From Spizellomyces sp. 'palustris' (taxonomy: Eukaryota; Chytridiomycota; Chytridiomycetes; Spizellomycetales; Spizellomycetaceae), in contig QEAR01000044.1 of NCBI GenBank assembly GCA_006535965.1, positions 106,887-170,886 of the forward strand: a stretch of 64,000 nt of DNA. Direction: 5' to 3'. The stretch's first letter is position 1. Each line of letters begins with the position of its first letter. This document shows, piece by piece, positions 47,513 to 58,470 of the stretch. Under the pieces are notes generated by a model. It saw nothing but the letters and a program-made list of their open reading frames with translations, searched no databases and was not told where the DNA came from. The translations under genes and the position numbers were made by a program.

Positions 47513-47964
47513 ACTGCCTGTGATTTCCAGATGCTAGTCTCTCTCTACTATGTGCACCCGCGTTAATTTTGATGGGTCCAAGTTTCTTTCAAAGGTCCGA
47601 TTCAAAAGGGGAAAAACTAGCGGGAGCTGGGTCCACCATTAATCTAATTCAGCTGAGGCACGAGCATTCTTTAAGTCATCCTTTCGAGCCACACTATTTG
47701 GCGGCCCAATTGACCCCACGTCCACTTGTATGCGAAAGCATAAAATAGTTCAGGTTTATATATTGACTACAGTAAACGTCATTCCGTGTTATTTGTTATA
47801 TGCTGAAAATGATTGATCTGTGGTGGAGTGAAAGAATGCCTGTGTATTCATTTTACTAAGCTCTAGATTCTCGTAGCCCGTGGCTTCTTTCCGTCATACC
47901 TTGCATCAGGAGAGTGAACACCAAGCATCTACCGCTAACAAGACTTTTGTTACCCGACTTGTCC
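47513..47964. other. Stretch of unclear content
   Basis: About 450 bp, AT-rich, without a supported gene. It may be an intron or spacer of a longer gene joining the candidates at 47965-48099 and 46929-47512. Confidence 0.3.
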
Positions 47965-48099
47965 TCAATATAAGTTTATTACCTTCTTGAGTTGCACTCG
48001 GCCGTCTGGCGACAGTGCTTCTTGCTGGGCATCTTTTGAACTTTTGCCTCTGTTGTTGGTCATTGACATACGCATTTTTATCACGTGCAGTGTTGCCAT
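47965..48099 (-). CDS. Possible small protein or first exon, divergent from eIF3g
   Basis: ATG at 48099 opens MATLHVIKMRMSMTNNRGKS followed by SKDAQQEALSPDGRVQLKK. A good donor (AAG|GTAATA) follows at about 47980. Read without splicing it stops after VINLY at 47965. With splicing, the next exon is uncertain. The polar Lys/Gln-rich sequence looks like real protein. It starts only 90 bp from the eIF3g start codon on the other strand, so the two would share a promoter. Product unknown. Confidence 0.35.
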   Translation of the reverse strand: MATLHVIKMRMSMTNNRGKSSKDAQQEALSPDGRVQLKKVINLY

Positions 48100-48188
48100 G
48101 GCAATAAGACGTGTCTTGCAGAAAAGCTCACGAAACTGCAATGCAACAAGCAACCGCAGCTCAACCTAATTCTCAAACTCACTTAACA

Positions 48189-49382
48189 ATGGCACCTGTG
48201 GCGTAAGTAGCAAGGCAGTTTGACTGTACACGCACCGTAGGCTAAAGGTTGTGGATACCCGAGCAGTGAGCACGTATCTGGCCTGAACTGGGCTGAGGAT
48301 GTAGAGGATAATGAAGCCGAGTACGATGCTGATGACCTTCCTGCCCCCACAACTCGTGAGGAGCCAGACGGAACGAGGGTTACGATTGAGTACAAGCGTA
48401 ATGACGACGGGAAGAAAGTAAAGATTGTCCGGAAAACAAAAATGCGGTTGATAAGGGCCCAAGTCAACCATGCGGTCGCAGAGCGCAAGGTGAGTTATTC
48501 GTCCTTGACAAAGCAGGATTGCTAGGAGGCGATGGGCATACCACGCATACTATTGTCTTCGGGACTGGCTCTGATTCTGCGTCATGTGGCACGTCCAACA
48601 GAATAAATGGAAGAAGTTCGGGGAGGTTGCTGGCCTCTCAGCTGGTCCCGATACAAACAGCACGTCCTACGGAGAAAAGGTTTTCTTGAAACTTTCGTCG
48701 ACTATCAAAGACCATGATATGCCACAACCATCAGACGAAGTCGACTCATTGAAGAAGGCATTGGCGGCAGCTGCCAAGTCAAAGATTAGTTGCCGTATCT
48801 GTAAGGGCGATCACTGGACCAGCAAATGTCCCTTCAAGGATACCCATGCACCTCTTGACGAGCTGGGATCTCTTGAGAGCAAGGAATCATGTAAGTTCCA
48901 GTCATGAAATGGATTCTTACCAAGTTGCAGTCATTGTTTACCACGCATGTCCCGGCGTAGCATTGACGGATTTGGCGGGTGGCGACGACAAGACGAGTGG
49001 CAAGTATGTACCTCCAAGCCTACGAAACCGTGGTCCAGGAGAATCGATGCGGACAGAGAGACGAGACGATTTCCCTACAATCCGTATCACAAATTTATCG
49101 GAAGATACATCGGAATCAGATGTCAAAGACTTAGTGGGCAAATTCGGACATACATCACGTGTGGTAAGTAATACTTGTTGATATTTGGATAATAGGCATT
49201 TTAGGACTAAAACTTGTCTCTAGTTCGTGGCAAGGGATCGTGAAACAAATGCCTGCAAGGGATTCGCATTTGTTAGCTTCTACCACAAAGAGGATGCGGA
49301 AAGGGCACTCGAAAAGCTCAATGGATTTGGATACGATAACCTTATTTTGCGGGTGGAATGGGCCAGAAGCAGCCGAGACTAG
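48189..49382 (+). CDS. TIF35: Translation initiation factor eIF3 subunit g
   Basis: RNA-binding subunit of eIF3 that promotes scanning. A 14-nt first exon (ATG GCA CCT GTG GC) joins [20 protein letters not shown]. An acidic region [18 protein letters not shown] and [20 protein letters not shown] come next, then [25 protein letters not shown] zinc knuckle reads [14 protein letters not shown]. The C-terminal RRM has RNP2 IRITNLSED and RNP1 CKGFAFVSF with the usual helix [20 protein letters not shown], ending VEWARSSRD. Order and spacing (N-terminal eIF3b/i-binding part, knuckle, RRM) match eIF3g. Five or six exons. Confidence 0.95.
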
Positions 49383-49732
49383 GCGGCTGAAGAGGACTCG
49401 ATTTGACGTTGTGCTGGTGGTCACCTTTCTGTATAGCATTCTTCTTCATTTTGGTAGGCGTACCATACTATTGTAATGATTATTTGCCATGAATGACGAA
49501 TGGTCGATGTGCATGTCGGTTACCATTTTCTGCGTCATACATACGACGTAGCACCTTTTGTCATCATTAATCCTGAGCTGATTAATCCTGAGCGTGATAA
49601 GATGATTTGATCTTCAGCATAACAGTAGGACGAGACCCACGACGTGTATGAATCTGTATGTACTTGTAATGAATTATCTTTTCAGATGCAGGTAATTACA
49701 TGAATTGGCTTGTGAAATGACTCTACGTTAAC
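49383..49732. other. 3'-to-3' spacer between eIF3g and the CEP131 homologue
   Basis: About 350 bp, no gene seen. It contains a 13-bp direct repeat ATTAATCCTGAGC at 49566-49578 and 49581-49593. Confidence 0.6.
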
Positions 49733-52700
49733 TCAAGAGTTCCTGAGGTGGGAACAGTTAGAATTGATGGCCCACAATTCATCTTTTCCATCCAACGCTA
49801 CCTGTCGCTGCTTGTCGATCAACCGTTCAAGATGTGTGTTTTTGATACTGAGGTCCTCCACCTGTGACTTCAAGCTAGTGACCAACTCGTCTTTAAGCGC
49901 CAGCGCTTTTCGGACTCGCTCTTCTATGAGGTTCACTGTTTGGTCCTGGTGAACATCATTAAAAATAACGATGAAGGGTTCAGTCTCAAATTAAGTAACG
50001 GCATGTATGTTTGAGTCAGCTGTCACCTTCTCATTGACCACCTCCTCAACGTCATTGCGATGCTTTCTTTGTAGAATTGCTATTTTTTCGTCATGCTCCG
50101 CGATTTGATCCGCAAGAGCACGTAAAGTTGCGTCTTTGGCATCTAGGTGTTCTTCAAAGTCGTGTCCTGCGAGAATGGATTTTGGCTGCGTTAGGTTCAG
50201 GAATGATGTGCTGCAACAGGTGCAGTCGCTGCAACGCACGTATTGTTTGCATTAGGGTTTCTTCATCGACCTTGAGGCGTGAGAGCTCGTTCTTTTGTTG
50301 GCGAATGAGGTTATCCTGAGTGCATTTGCGGCAAAGATACTTATTAGTCTTCAACTTTATTAGGGGTACCGATATTTTTGTAGATTAATACCTTTGCGGT
50401 TGACTCATGTTGCGCCTGGATGACCTGTTTCTCCAAATTTCGCTTGGCATCCTCAGTTGCCTGAAGCTCATTTTGTGCAGTGAGAAGCTTGTCAATGGCT
50501 AAACTATGTTGATCTCGCAGCTATGGACCAAGGCAGTTTTGTCGTGTTGGAATGTGGCCATGTTGAGCCTTTTTTTTTACCGGTTGACTCACCTGCTTGA
50601 CCTCTTCCGCCGTCTCTGCCTTCAGACGCTCAATTTCCATACGATACCTCCTAGTCGCCTCACTTGAATTACAGCTTGTCTCGGATTCAAGCCGCTGTAC
50701 GACCATTTCGATCTCTGCGTCCCGTTCACGGACAAGCTTTTCTTTGAACGCTTTCTAATAGTTTAGTGGTGGGGTTTAGAGTTGACAGATGGCATATGTA
50801 AGTTTGCTCGTGCGTACTTCACGATTACGCATTTCAGCTTCCTGTTTAGCCATGTAGTGCGTTTGCCATTCTTCCTTTTCTATCGCGAGCTTTTCGCGCA
50901 GATTTGAAAGCTGTTTAAGAGGGAAAGGTCAATGACGTCGATTCAAAAGCATTTGCTAACGGTACCAGGCAAGTGCTCCTTACTTCAGTCGCTTGTTTTC
51001 TTCTTGCGTCTTCCAGAGCCTGTTCTTTGGCATCGCGCTCCACGTCGACCTGACGACGGAGCTCTTCAATTTGTTTTCGATGTGATGATTCTTCAGCTTG
51101 CCGGTCCATCTTGTGGGATTCCATAAATATATGCTTCTGTTCATCGAAATCGGCGAGGAGTTTGCGCTTTTGTTGCTGAAACTAGTATCCATGCCATTAA
51201 ATACTGTTTCATAGACTTCTTCTATGTAAGCATCAGCGTATCGCCTACCTCCATTTCGTCCCGCTCAAGCTGCTTTTGATATCGTTGCCGCGCGAATTCA
51301 CGCTCTTCTTCACACGCACGTTGCCGTTCGGCCACGATACGGTCTCGCATGGCTTCCTAAAATTAATATGTTACAGTGGCGTATGTAAATGTACATCGTC
51401 AGTCATTCGCGCACCATTTGCCGCTGCTGCTGCTCAGCCAAAAGGTTCTTCTCTCTAGCTAGATCTTCCCGGAACTTCTCCTCCATCTGCCGGATTTGAA
51501 GCTTTTGTTGCTGGTGACATGTAAATGTTCAGACGTCCAGTTTCAAAAGCCCGCTTCCTGTTACTGGTGACTTACAGAGAGCATTCGTTGGATTTCGGGC
51601 TCAAGGCCTTTGATGGTTTGGTCTTTGATCGCCTTGGTCTTCTCTTGAATCCATTTGTCGCGCTTGACTTTCTCAGCCGCTTGCCAGAGCTCTCGCTGCT
51701 GCTTCAGATCCTTCTCATGCTGCTCTTCCAGAACCCTGGACTTGGAAAAATAGTACCGATGAGCAAATGTGTCGTATTCCGACAGCAAGCCTTCCGTATA
51801 CCTTATCCCTAAACTGCTTTTCAAGATTTTTGACCTCTTCAGTCAAAACCTCACACTTTTTTGTCAGGTCTTCTTTTTCGGCCAAGAGTTTGTCGATAAA
51901 GGTCAAATGTCGTTTTATGATAGTTTCATACTCTTTGCGTTGCAGGGATAGCTTTGATTTCAGTTCCTTCTTGCTTCCTCAGATGGGTTAGCAATTGAAT
52001 TCTGGGACAATGATGAAGCTCACCAAAGTACTTACAATTCCAGAGTCTGATCATGTAAACTCTCCTTCACCTTCTTCAGCTCTTTTTTGAGCATGCCAAG
52101 AGTACGCCCTTTTTCTTCGATCTCCATTTGTTGTCCCATTATTTTGGCTTTTACTCCATCAAACACGGCAGCTTTATTTTCATATGAGGACGGAATGCTC
52201 ATTGTGAGCAATGCGGATGACAACGTGAATAACATAGTTGTAAAACTCACTTGTGCTACCGCCGATGGGTTCGGTCATACCAACGTTTGACGTGCTTAAG
52301 AAAGTCCAAGTTAACATTGAGTAATCTTCTAGGTCAACACCATTTCCCCTACCCCGACACCATCCCGAGAAGTCCCCCAATAGCAGCCGACCCAGCTTTG
52401 ATACTGGCAGCACTTTTAGCGTCATCTTCCTCGACCCCTTTCAAAAAATCCAGGATGCGATCCACCCGATGTGCAGTCGTATCGTCATCTATTGCGGTGA
52501 GCGTCGTATTCCCTTCATCTGCTGTTGAAGTTGCTGATGAAGCAAACTGCTCTGCTTTCGTCGGTAAGTATGGCAAGCTTTGATACACGGAGGATTTCGC
52601 GATGATGGCATTCCGATCGAGGTAGGCGGCACCAGTACTACTTCGTAGCGATTTGTCGGGTCGGTCCGTTCGAACTCCGAGAACGGATGATGGGCGGGTC

Positions 52701-53046
52701 GGGATATTTGAGCGTGAGGAGGAATAAGATACCTTACGAGCTGGGGATGATGGGGTGGTTGTTTCTTTCATCTGCTCTAAGACCTCCTAACACCGTCATT
52801 GCAGGATGAGAACGACTTGATATAAACGAATTGCCGAACGTACACCAGCAATCACCTTTCTGGCTAATCGGGCCCTTTCTTCTCGTCTCCGCTTCACAGC
52901 ATCCTCTGTTGCTGCGTTTGCTAGCATTTGGGCGAACAGTTGTGATTACTCAAAAAGCATGTTCTAGTTCTGATCACCTTGAAGGATCGCGTTCGCTTAC
53001 GTAATGTGTCATCTCGTCCGAGTTTTCGGACGCCTTGCTTGGTCAT
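49733..53046 (-). CDS. CEP131/AZI1-like centriolar and ciliary coiled-coil protein
   Basis: In animals CEP131 is a centriolar-satellite and basal-body protein needed for cilia and flagella. ATG at 53046 starts MTKQGVRKLGRDDTL. A Ser/Thr-rich N-terminal part (SSRSNIPTRPSSVLGVRTDR) is followed by more than 600 residues of nearly unbroken coiled coil, split by about 14 introns. The most diagnostic block is VKRDKWIQEKTKAIKDQTIK then GLEPEIQRML, which parallels human CEP131 (EKTRKIKEVTVRGLEPEIQ). The C-terminus VRKALALKDELVTSLKSQVE parallels VKTALARKEEAVSSLRTQHE. Long coiled coils can match by chance, but the GLEPEIQ block and the matching end make this assignment firm. Exon edges were not all resolved. 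Confidence 0.85.
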
Positions 53047-53380
53047 GAGCGATAGCGAGCAGAACAATGAGAATACCAGACGAATTAGAGAGCAAACGAT
53101 TCAGAATTATGGCATTGTAAGCGCTAACTCGCACTAGAAATGAGGAATATTGCACAGATAAGTTTGGAGGGATGATCCTTTCATTCTACCTCATTAGCAG
53201 ATAAGTTTTATACCAGGTGCCGTATCCTAGGTGCGTCGTCTGACATCTTTCCAGTATTCGAAAACACTTCCCTTGTGGATCCCATACTGGACGCATGTCG
53301 GGAATATCCGTTTTAAAAGACCATTATATAATCCAATAATAATACCGACGTGGCAAAAGACGGCGCGGCTTTAGATCATA

Positions 53381-53604
53381 TCAACAGTTTCTCACTTTCA
53401 GAACAGGTCCGTTTTCTCCTTCCCAAATGGAAAAGAAGTATTGTTTATCTTCTTTAAAAATGAAAAAAGACAGCCAAAAACCTGTATCGCTGTCTTTCTG
53501 GCCGTCTTCATGAATTTATGGTAAAGGATAACACTCCAGAGCTTACCAATCGGCTGTCGATTCCGATGGTCTTGACTGACTTGTCTTGAATTATAATGGG
53601 GCAT
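53381..53604 (-). CDS. Possible small two-exon protein, unrecognised
   Basis: ATG at 53604 gives MPHYNSRQVSQDHRNRQPI. A strong donor G|GTAAGC and an acceptor GATACAG about 60 nt further join G to FWLSFFIFKEDKQYFFSIWE then GENGPVLKVRNC and a stop at 53381, about 51 residues. The spliced product looks more protein-like than the unspliced frame, with a central aromatic-rich segment. No family recognised. It lies just upstream of the CEP131 homologue, in the same orientation. Confidence 0.35.
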
Positions 53605-53821
53605 TAGCGCCTCCCTCACCGTGCCCAGCGCCTGTTTTCGCCCGCCGGTTTCGGGCTACCGAACGATCTGCGTGTTGCTTGACGAGCGGGCAATCAATGA
53701 TGCTCTAGAAAAAATATTGAAAGGCGAAAATTTCAGTGTGAGAGTGAAAGCCGTGCAGAGTTGTACGCCGCCGCAATTTGTGACAGACGAATCAAGACAA
53801 CATCGGAGATGAGAGAGAATC

Positions 53822-54142
53822 ATGCCGTCATTTTTCGCTGTTTTCAGTGGCCGTGCTAGCCGTAGACTTTTAACGCTCCGGACTCCTGTCGGGCACGCGA
53901 GGATTGTGGTGGGGGACACAAAAGTTGAATATGGTGAATGTTTCCACTCACTTTGGCCTTTTTTTTTAGATGAAACTTTCAAAAAGACTATCTTTCATGG
54001 ACCTCTCACAAGTAAACAAATGAATCGCGATAGGTTTTACTCTGAGAAATACGTGACGTACATACAAGATGCGGCTCTCTGCCAGGGAAAATGCGCTGAT
54101 TGTCAAAAAAAGGAGTTGCATAATAATGGCACATGGATATAA
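53822..54142 (+). CDS. Possible orphan ORF in an AT-rich stretch
   Basis: An ATG-initiated 106-codon frame reading MPSFFAVFSGRASRRLLTLR, GDTKVEYGECFHSLWPFFLD and LTSKQMNRDRFYSEKYVTYI, and near its end the Cys cluster CQGKCADCQKK. A second open frame without ATG (about 53621-53812, containing LDERAINDALEKILKGENFS) precedes it on the same strand and could be an upstream exon. Composition is plausible for protein, but I recognise no family. It could equally be decayed sequence of former coding origin. Confidence 0.25.
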   Translation: MPSFFAVFSGRASRRLLTLRTPVGHARIVVGDTKVEYGECFHSLWPFFLDETFKKTIFHGPLTSKQMNRDRFYSEKYVTYIQDAALCQGKCADCQKKELHNNGTWI

Positions 54143-54447
54143 AAACACTTTTGAATATAAACTTGCTATAAAAAAGGTTCAAAGTATCCTCCTAACGACG
54201 ACAATGCAAATATCTTGTGCTGAAGCAACAAGATGTATTGAAGGACCAACACTAGTGTTTGGAACAATAATCTCCGTTGTCAGAGTCCGATTGGTCATCC
54301 CTCCAAAAAAAAAAAAAGCTTTGTTATAAAATCTTGAAAAAAGAAGGCTGTACATGTCAAGAAAACGCGCAACAAAGGTTTGAAAGACTCGGATGGCAAG
54401 CTCATCCACAACACCCAAAATCCCTTTATCAAAAACACACACACACA
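54143..54447. other. AT-rich spacer with homopolymers
   Basis: About 300 bp with an A-run at 54305-54317 and a CA-microsatellite-like stretch near 54436-54448. No gene seen. Confidence 0.5.
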
Positions 54448-54864
54448 TCAATCCCACTCCCTCTTGGGTATGCTCGTCGGATCAATATTATCAAACTAAC
54501 AACAACAAAAAAAAAGGTTTTACTCTTCCATCCCAAACAAATATCTGGACCCAAGAATAAAAGGTACTTACACGCTGATTCACAGCATACAATTTCAAAT
54601 TCTCATTCGGCTTCACCTTGTTCCACGGGTAAGGTTCCTCATGTCGACGATCGTGCCTTAACAGCAAGGTAGGATTGAAGAAGAGGTCCCGTTCGGCGAG
54701 AGCGATGCCGGAAAGGGCTGTTGTGGCGATAACGGCCACGACGATGCGGAGGTTGGGTTTGTATTTTAGTGCAGAGAAGACGCTGGAGGTGAGGTTTTGG
54801 GTGTTAGTGGTTTTCCTAGTGTTGGGGGGTTGTTGTGTGGGTTTTGTTGGTGTACGTACGTCAT
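54448..54864 (-). CDS. NDUFA4/MLRQ-like respiratory chain subunit
   Basis: Small single-span inner-membrane protein of the family associated with cytochrome c oxidase (originally assigned to complex I). My model: a 5-nt first coding exon ATGAC (54860-54864), donor GTACGT, then an exon reading VFSALKYKPNLRIVVAVIA with the membrane segment VVAVIATTALSGIALAERDL, FFNPTLLLRHDRRHEEPYPW and NKVKPNENLKLYAVNQR. A donor GTAAGT follows, then FDNIDPTSIPKREWD and the stop at 54448. About 87 residues. NPxxxxxR, P-W-N-K-x-x-P-N-E and LYAV(N) correspond to the NDUFA4 pattern (NPEPWNKLGPNDQYKFYSV). The tiny first exon is the least certain part. Confidence 0.75.
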
Positions 54865-55306
54865 TTTTTTGTTTGTGTTTGTGTTGGTTCTCCAACTAAC
54901 GGGAAATGTCGAAATGAAAAGAGTGTAAAATGTGGGCCTTGTAGGTTCTCTTATAGTTTTCGGCAAGAAGGAACTAGTAGAGTGGCAGTAGACATCATGG
55001 GGGCTCATGATTGCGGTGTTCACGGGCGTGACGTGGAAGGGATTTCAGGTCAGATGCTGAGAGGCGTTTTGATATTCGTGCGTACCCGTATGCTGTATCG
55101 GTAGAGTATGACCATCTTGCTATTTCCAATATCCAAAATGGCAGATATCCACAAAAAATAGAAAGCTGTACTGTTTATCCAATCCACCTTCACCAAACAA
55201 AACGAAACGGAAGAAAAAAGAAGTATAAAGATAAAAGCATAGATACAGTTCCGGAACAAAAAATGAAAAATCCTCCAATCCCCCGCAAAAAACCCATAAT
55301 TTCACG
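54865..55306. other. Spacer between MGM1 and the NDUFA4-like gene
   Basis: About 440 bp downstream of MGM1 and upstream of the NDUFA4-like gene. AT-rich, no supported gene. Confidence 0.5.
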
Positions 55307-58083
55307 CTATCGCTTTTTCTGCAACTCTCTCAATTTCTCCATAACAACCTCCAACGTAAATTTCTTTTCCTGAACCTCCAAATGTTTGGCAACAATGGGA
55401 TTCTGCTTTGCAAATTCCATGATTTCATTCCGAGTCAAATCATAGTATAAACGATTATCGATCTCGCGGGGGAGTTGGAAAAAGAATTCATTCAAGAGTT
55501 CGACCCAGATGAACATGACGGCGGTGTAGGTGAGTTTGTCGGCGACCACGGATAAAAAGACTTCGGGGCAGCAGGCCTTGTTATCTGAGGTGCCGCATTG
55601 GCGGGATCGGACGGCGCTGATGCGGTGTTGGAGGAGGACGACGCGGGATTGGAGGTTGAGGGCTTCGCGGGCGCGTTCCATGAGTTTAACATTGTAGGCG
55701 GGGTGATCCGAGTCAAGGGAATCCGGTGGCGGGACTTCATCAAGCGGCTTGGCATCGCCAGAGGTTTGTTTACGGAGTTCCGCATCCTTGTCGGCTTTTT
55801 GGACGTATTTTATGGCATTTCGCAATTTTCGGCGTCCAATGGTCGATTTGATGCCCTGTAATCCTTTTGTTGCATCTGTCATTTGCTTTTCTAGCAATGC
55901 CACAGCCCGCTTTTGGCCCTCCTGCCATTCGAGTTCCGAGCACTCGACTTCAAACTTGTATGGCTTGATGGTGTTTTCGACTTGGTCTACTGCAGTATGG
56001 AACTTTGTGCGGAGAAGATCATTGGTGAATTCCATGACTTTGCGACGACCCTCCGCGTGATGGACCCATGGTTCAGTGGAAGTGAGTCGCTCCATATTCC
56101 GCATGAGGACGTCCACGACAAGTTGAACTGATGCCCGTCCAACGCCACTCTTGGTTAACGCCCCCGAGCTCATGTCAAGCCGGGCGGGCCAAAAGGGATC
56201 CACAAGACATAGGCGGGGTAGGTTACCAATCCTGGGGTCATTCCAGTACATGTCTGAGCAAATGTCCAGTAATCGCTGTTCGAGCATCGTGCGAACTTCT
56301 TCCCTAACTTGGGGCTTTCCAAACTGCTTTGCAAATTCCTTGAAGCGCTGTTTCAACGCATCAATGGATTCAAGGGCGTAGCTCTCTGCACTAATCTTTC
56401 GATCATTGTAATGGACTTTGAACTGGTACCGAGATTCATCCAATTCGGATTGTACAGCGTCCGCAATGGTGTGGAGGGATCGTCCCATGTGGTCCTCAAG
56501 TACTTGCATGAGTCTCCGTCTCAGGGTCGCAGTACCCACCATGACCTTTTTGGCCCGGTATGAGGGTTGAGAGTTGAAAAATACGTCTTCGGAACGTATC
56601 AATGCCTGAGAATTCATTCCAGACCCGGATGATTTGCACACTACTCCGACATAGCCCAGTTGGAGGGGGTAATCCTTGTTGGTCAAAATGCCCACACCCG
56701 TGTCCTGCTCAACTAAATCCATCTTCGTGACGACACCGATCGTACGTTGCCCTCTGGGATCCACTTTGCGACTCGCTCGGAGTGCTTCAGAGTTGGCTAA
56801 ATCAACATCGGCAGCGCATACAGCCAGAATGATGTTAGGCTCGCGAATGTAGGATTCGCACAGGTCGGCAATTTTCTCCTTGAGAATGGCGGGTTGATTT
56901 CGATTGTGGATTTGGATGTAACCCGGGAGGTCGACAAGGGTGAGATCAGGTACATTGGCAGAGTACACACGGAGTTCGATCGGATTGTTGGAAACGCATT
57001 CCGCGTCGGATACGGCCATGTTTAGATCCGTTAGGGTCTTTTGCACCTGAGTGAAATCGCGGACTTTTCCTAATCCCAGCTGAGGAAACTCTGCGTACTC
57101 TTCGGACGAGCTTGGTGTGTGAATGAGCGTGAGCTCGATGGGCCGTCGTGTTACCATATTCGTACCCCTGTTCCAAACCAGTGCGTTAAACTCTGATGGA
57201 CATGAACACCTTTTTATGCATGTTTCATTGCAAAACCACCTACTTTGGTAAGAATTCATGACCAACGATGGCCTCCAATACGGAACTTTTCCCCGAACTC
57301 TGTGATCCAATCACCACAATACTGGGCAATGTCATCTTTGCATTATTATCCACAGTTTTTAACAAATTCCGGACTTCGATTAGCTTCTTGGTCAACACCA
57401 TCAAATCTTCATCAGGTGGAGACATGGCGCTCATTGGCTTGGTCTGCGTTGCCTTGTGCTGCACCGCCTTCATAACATCCAACTCTGTCGGGATCTTCCC
57501 AATTGGGTCCCCACCCAACGCCGCAGTCGTCAGCTCATCAAATCTTTCAGCAGCTTTTTCCATGCCCGGAAGTGCGGGAGGTGTCTGCGGGAGTATATCG
57601 GGTAATTTAAACTTTGATAAATCAACGTCAATATCTGGGAGTCTGATTTCGGGGATCTCGATATTACTAAGGTCGATACTTGATACAAAATCGTTGGCTT
57701 TTGAAAAGGCGTCTTTCATCCAGTCTGGGACATATTCTTTTTGAAGTTCTGTACACGTCTGTTAGTACTGTAACTTACCCCATCGCGTGGTTGCAGCATA
57801 TTCTGAAAGACATACCATTCAACTTGTACCCCATCACCGCCACCATACCCCCACCCGCAGAAGCAGCTGCAACCGTCATGCGCAACAAGGAAAACGTTGC
57901 CCTTGCAGCTCCAAATATCCTTCTACGTTGTTCATGACGGCTATTTCTGTGCTGCCAATTTTGCCATTGGTGGTGACGGGTATATTGCGAGTTGGTCCAC
58001 ATGTGCCGGTGGAGGGGGACAATAGGCCGTGTTTTTATCTGGGCCCTGTACCCGCGAAGGAGCCCGTAGTTTCGGAATGACAT
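55307..58083 (-). CDS. MGM1: Dynamin-like GTPase Mgm1/OPA1 (mitochondrial inner-membrane fusion)
   Basis: Mediates inner-membrane fusion and cristae shape. ATG at 58083 starts [20 protein letters not shown], a mitochondrial presequence. A hydrophobic Ala/Gly-rich segment [20 protein letters not shown] (probable membrane anchor, partial-cleavage region in this family) follows, then a [13 protein letters not shown]-type linker. The GTPase has P-loop [31 protein letters not shown] (switch I), LTLVDLPGY (G3), and [10 protein letters not shown] (G4). Middle, stalk and GED regions extend to KLRELQKKR at 55307. Three exons are clear: 58083 to about 57813, about 57750-57242 and about 57175-55307. Stretches such as [21 protein letters not shown] and [20 protein letters not shown] agree with Mgm1/OPA1 rather than Vps1 or Dnm1. 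Confidence 0.95.
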
Positions 58084-58470
58084 TGCGCGCGGTAGGGATG
58101 TTGATGTTATTGATTGGGACATAAGGGCGGCGCCGACGAGAGCCCAGCTCTCTCTCTCTCTTGTGACTAGTCTATCAAGAGACAAACAGGTCTGTAATGA
58201 CTCCTTACTAGGAGACCCCCGCTGTACCCTACAAATGCTAGCTACAAATATCGTCCTTTGCAGTAAAGTATGAACTGCTTCCAACAGCAAAACAATTTTG
58301 CGAGTGGCGGTTAAAAAACCGAACAAGCAACACTCCGACTACGAAAGCCAACGTGAGTCAGGCGATTCTGCGCGTATCCATGTCAACAAGACCGATGACT
58401 CATCCTACGCATTCCACTCCATCCTCTCCATCTTTGTTCCACTGGCTTGCCATCCAAGCTGTGAATTACC
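58084..58470. promoter_or_regulatory. Divergent MGM1-CLP1 promoter with two Gcn4/AP-1-type sites
   Basis: About 390 bp between the two start codons. TGAGTCA at 58354-58360 and TGACTCA at 58396-58402 lie 42 bp apart, 117 and 75 bp upstream of the CLP1 ATG. Both fit the TGASTCA consensus of Gcn4/AP-1 bZIP factors. Confidence 0.45.

Noticed and set aside
49566-49593. 13-bp direct repeat ATTAATCCTGAGC
   Set aside because: Lies in a 3'-to-3' spacer, only two copies, with no sign of function; probably local slippage.
54179-54457. 92-codon minus-strand frame next to the NDUFA4-like gene
   Set aside because: Built from AT-rich and CA-repeat sequence; it overlaps the end of a better supported gene and has no protein-like pattern.
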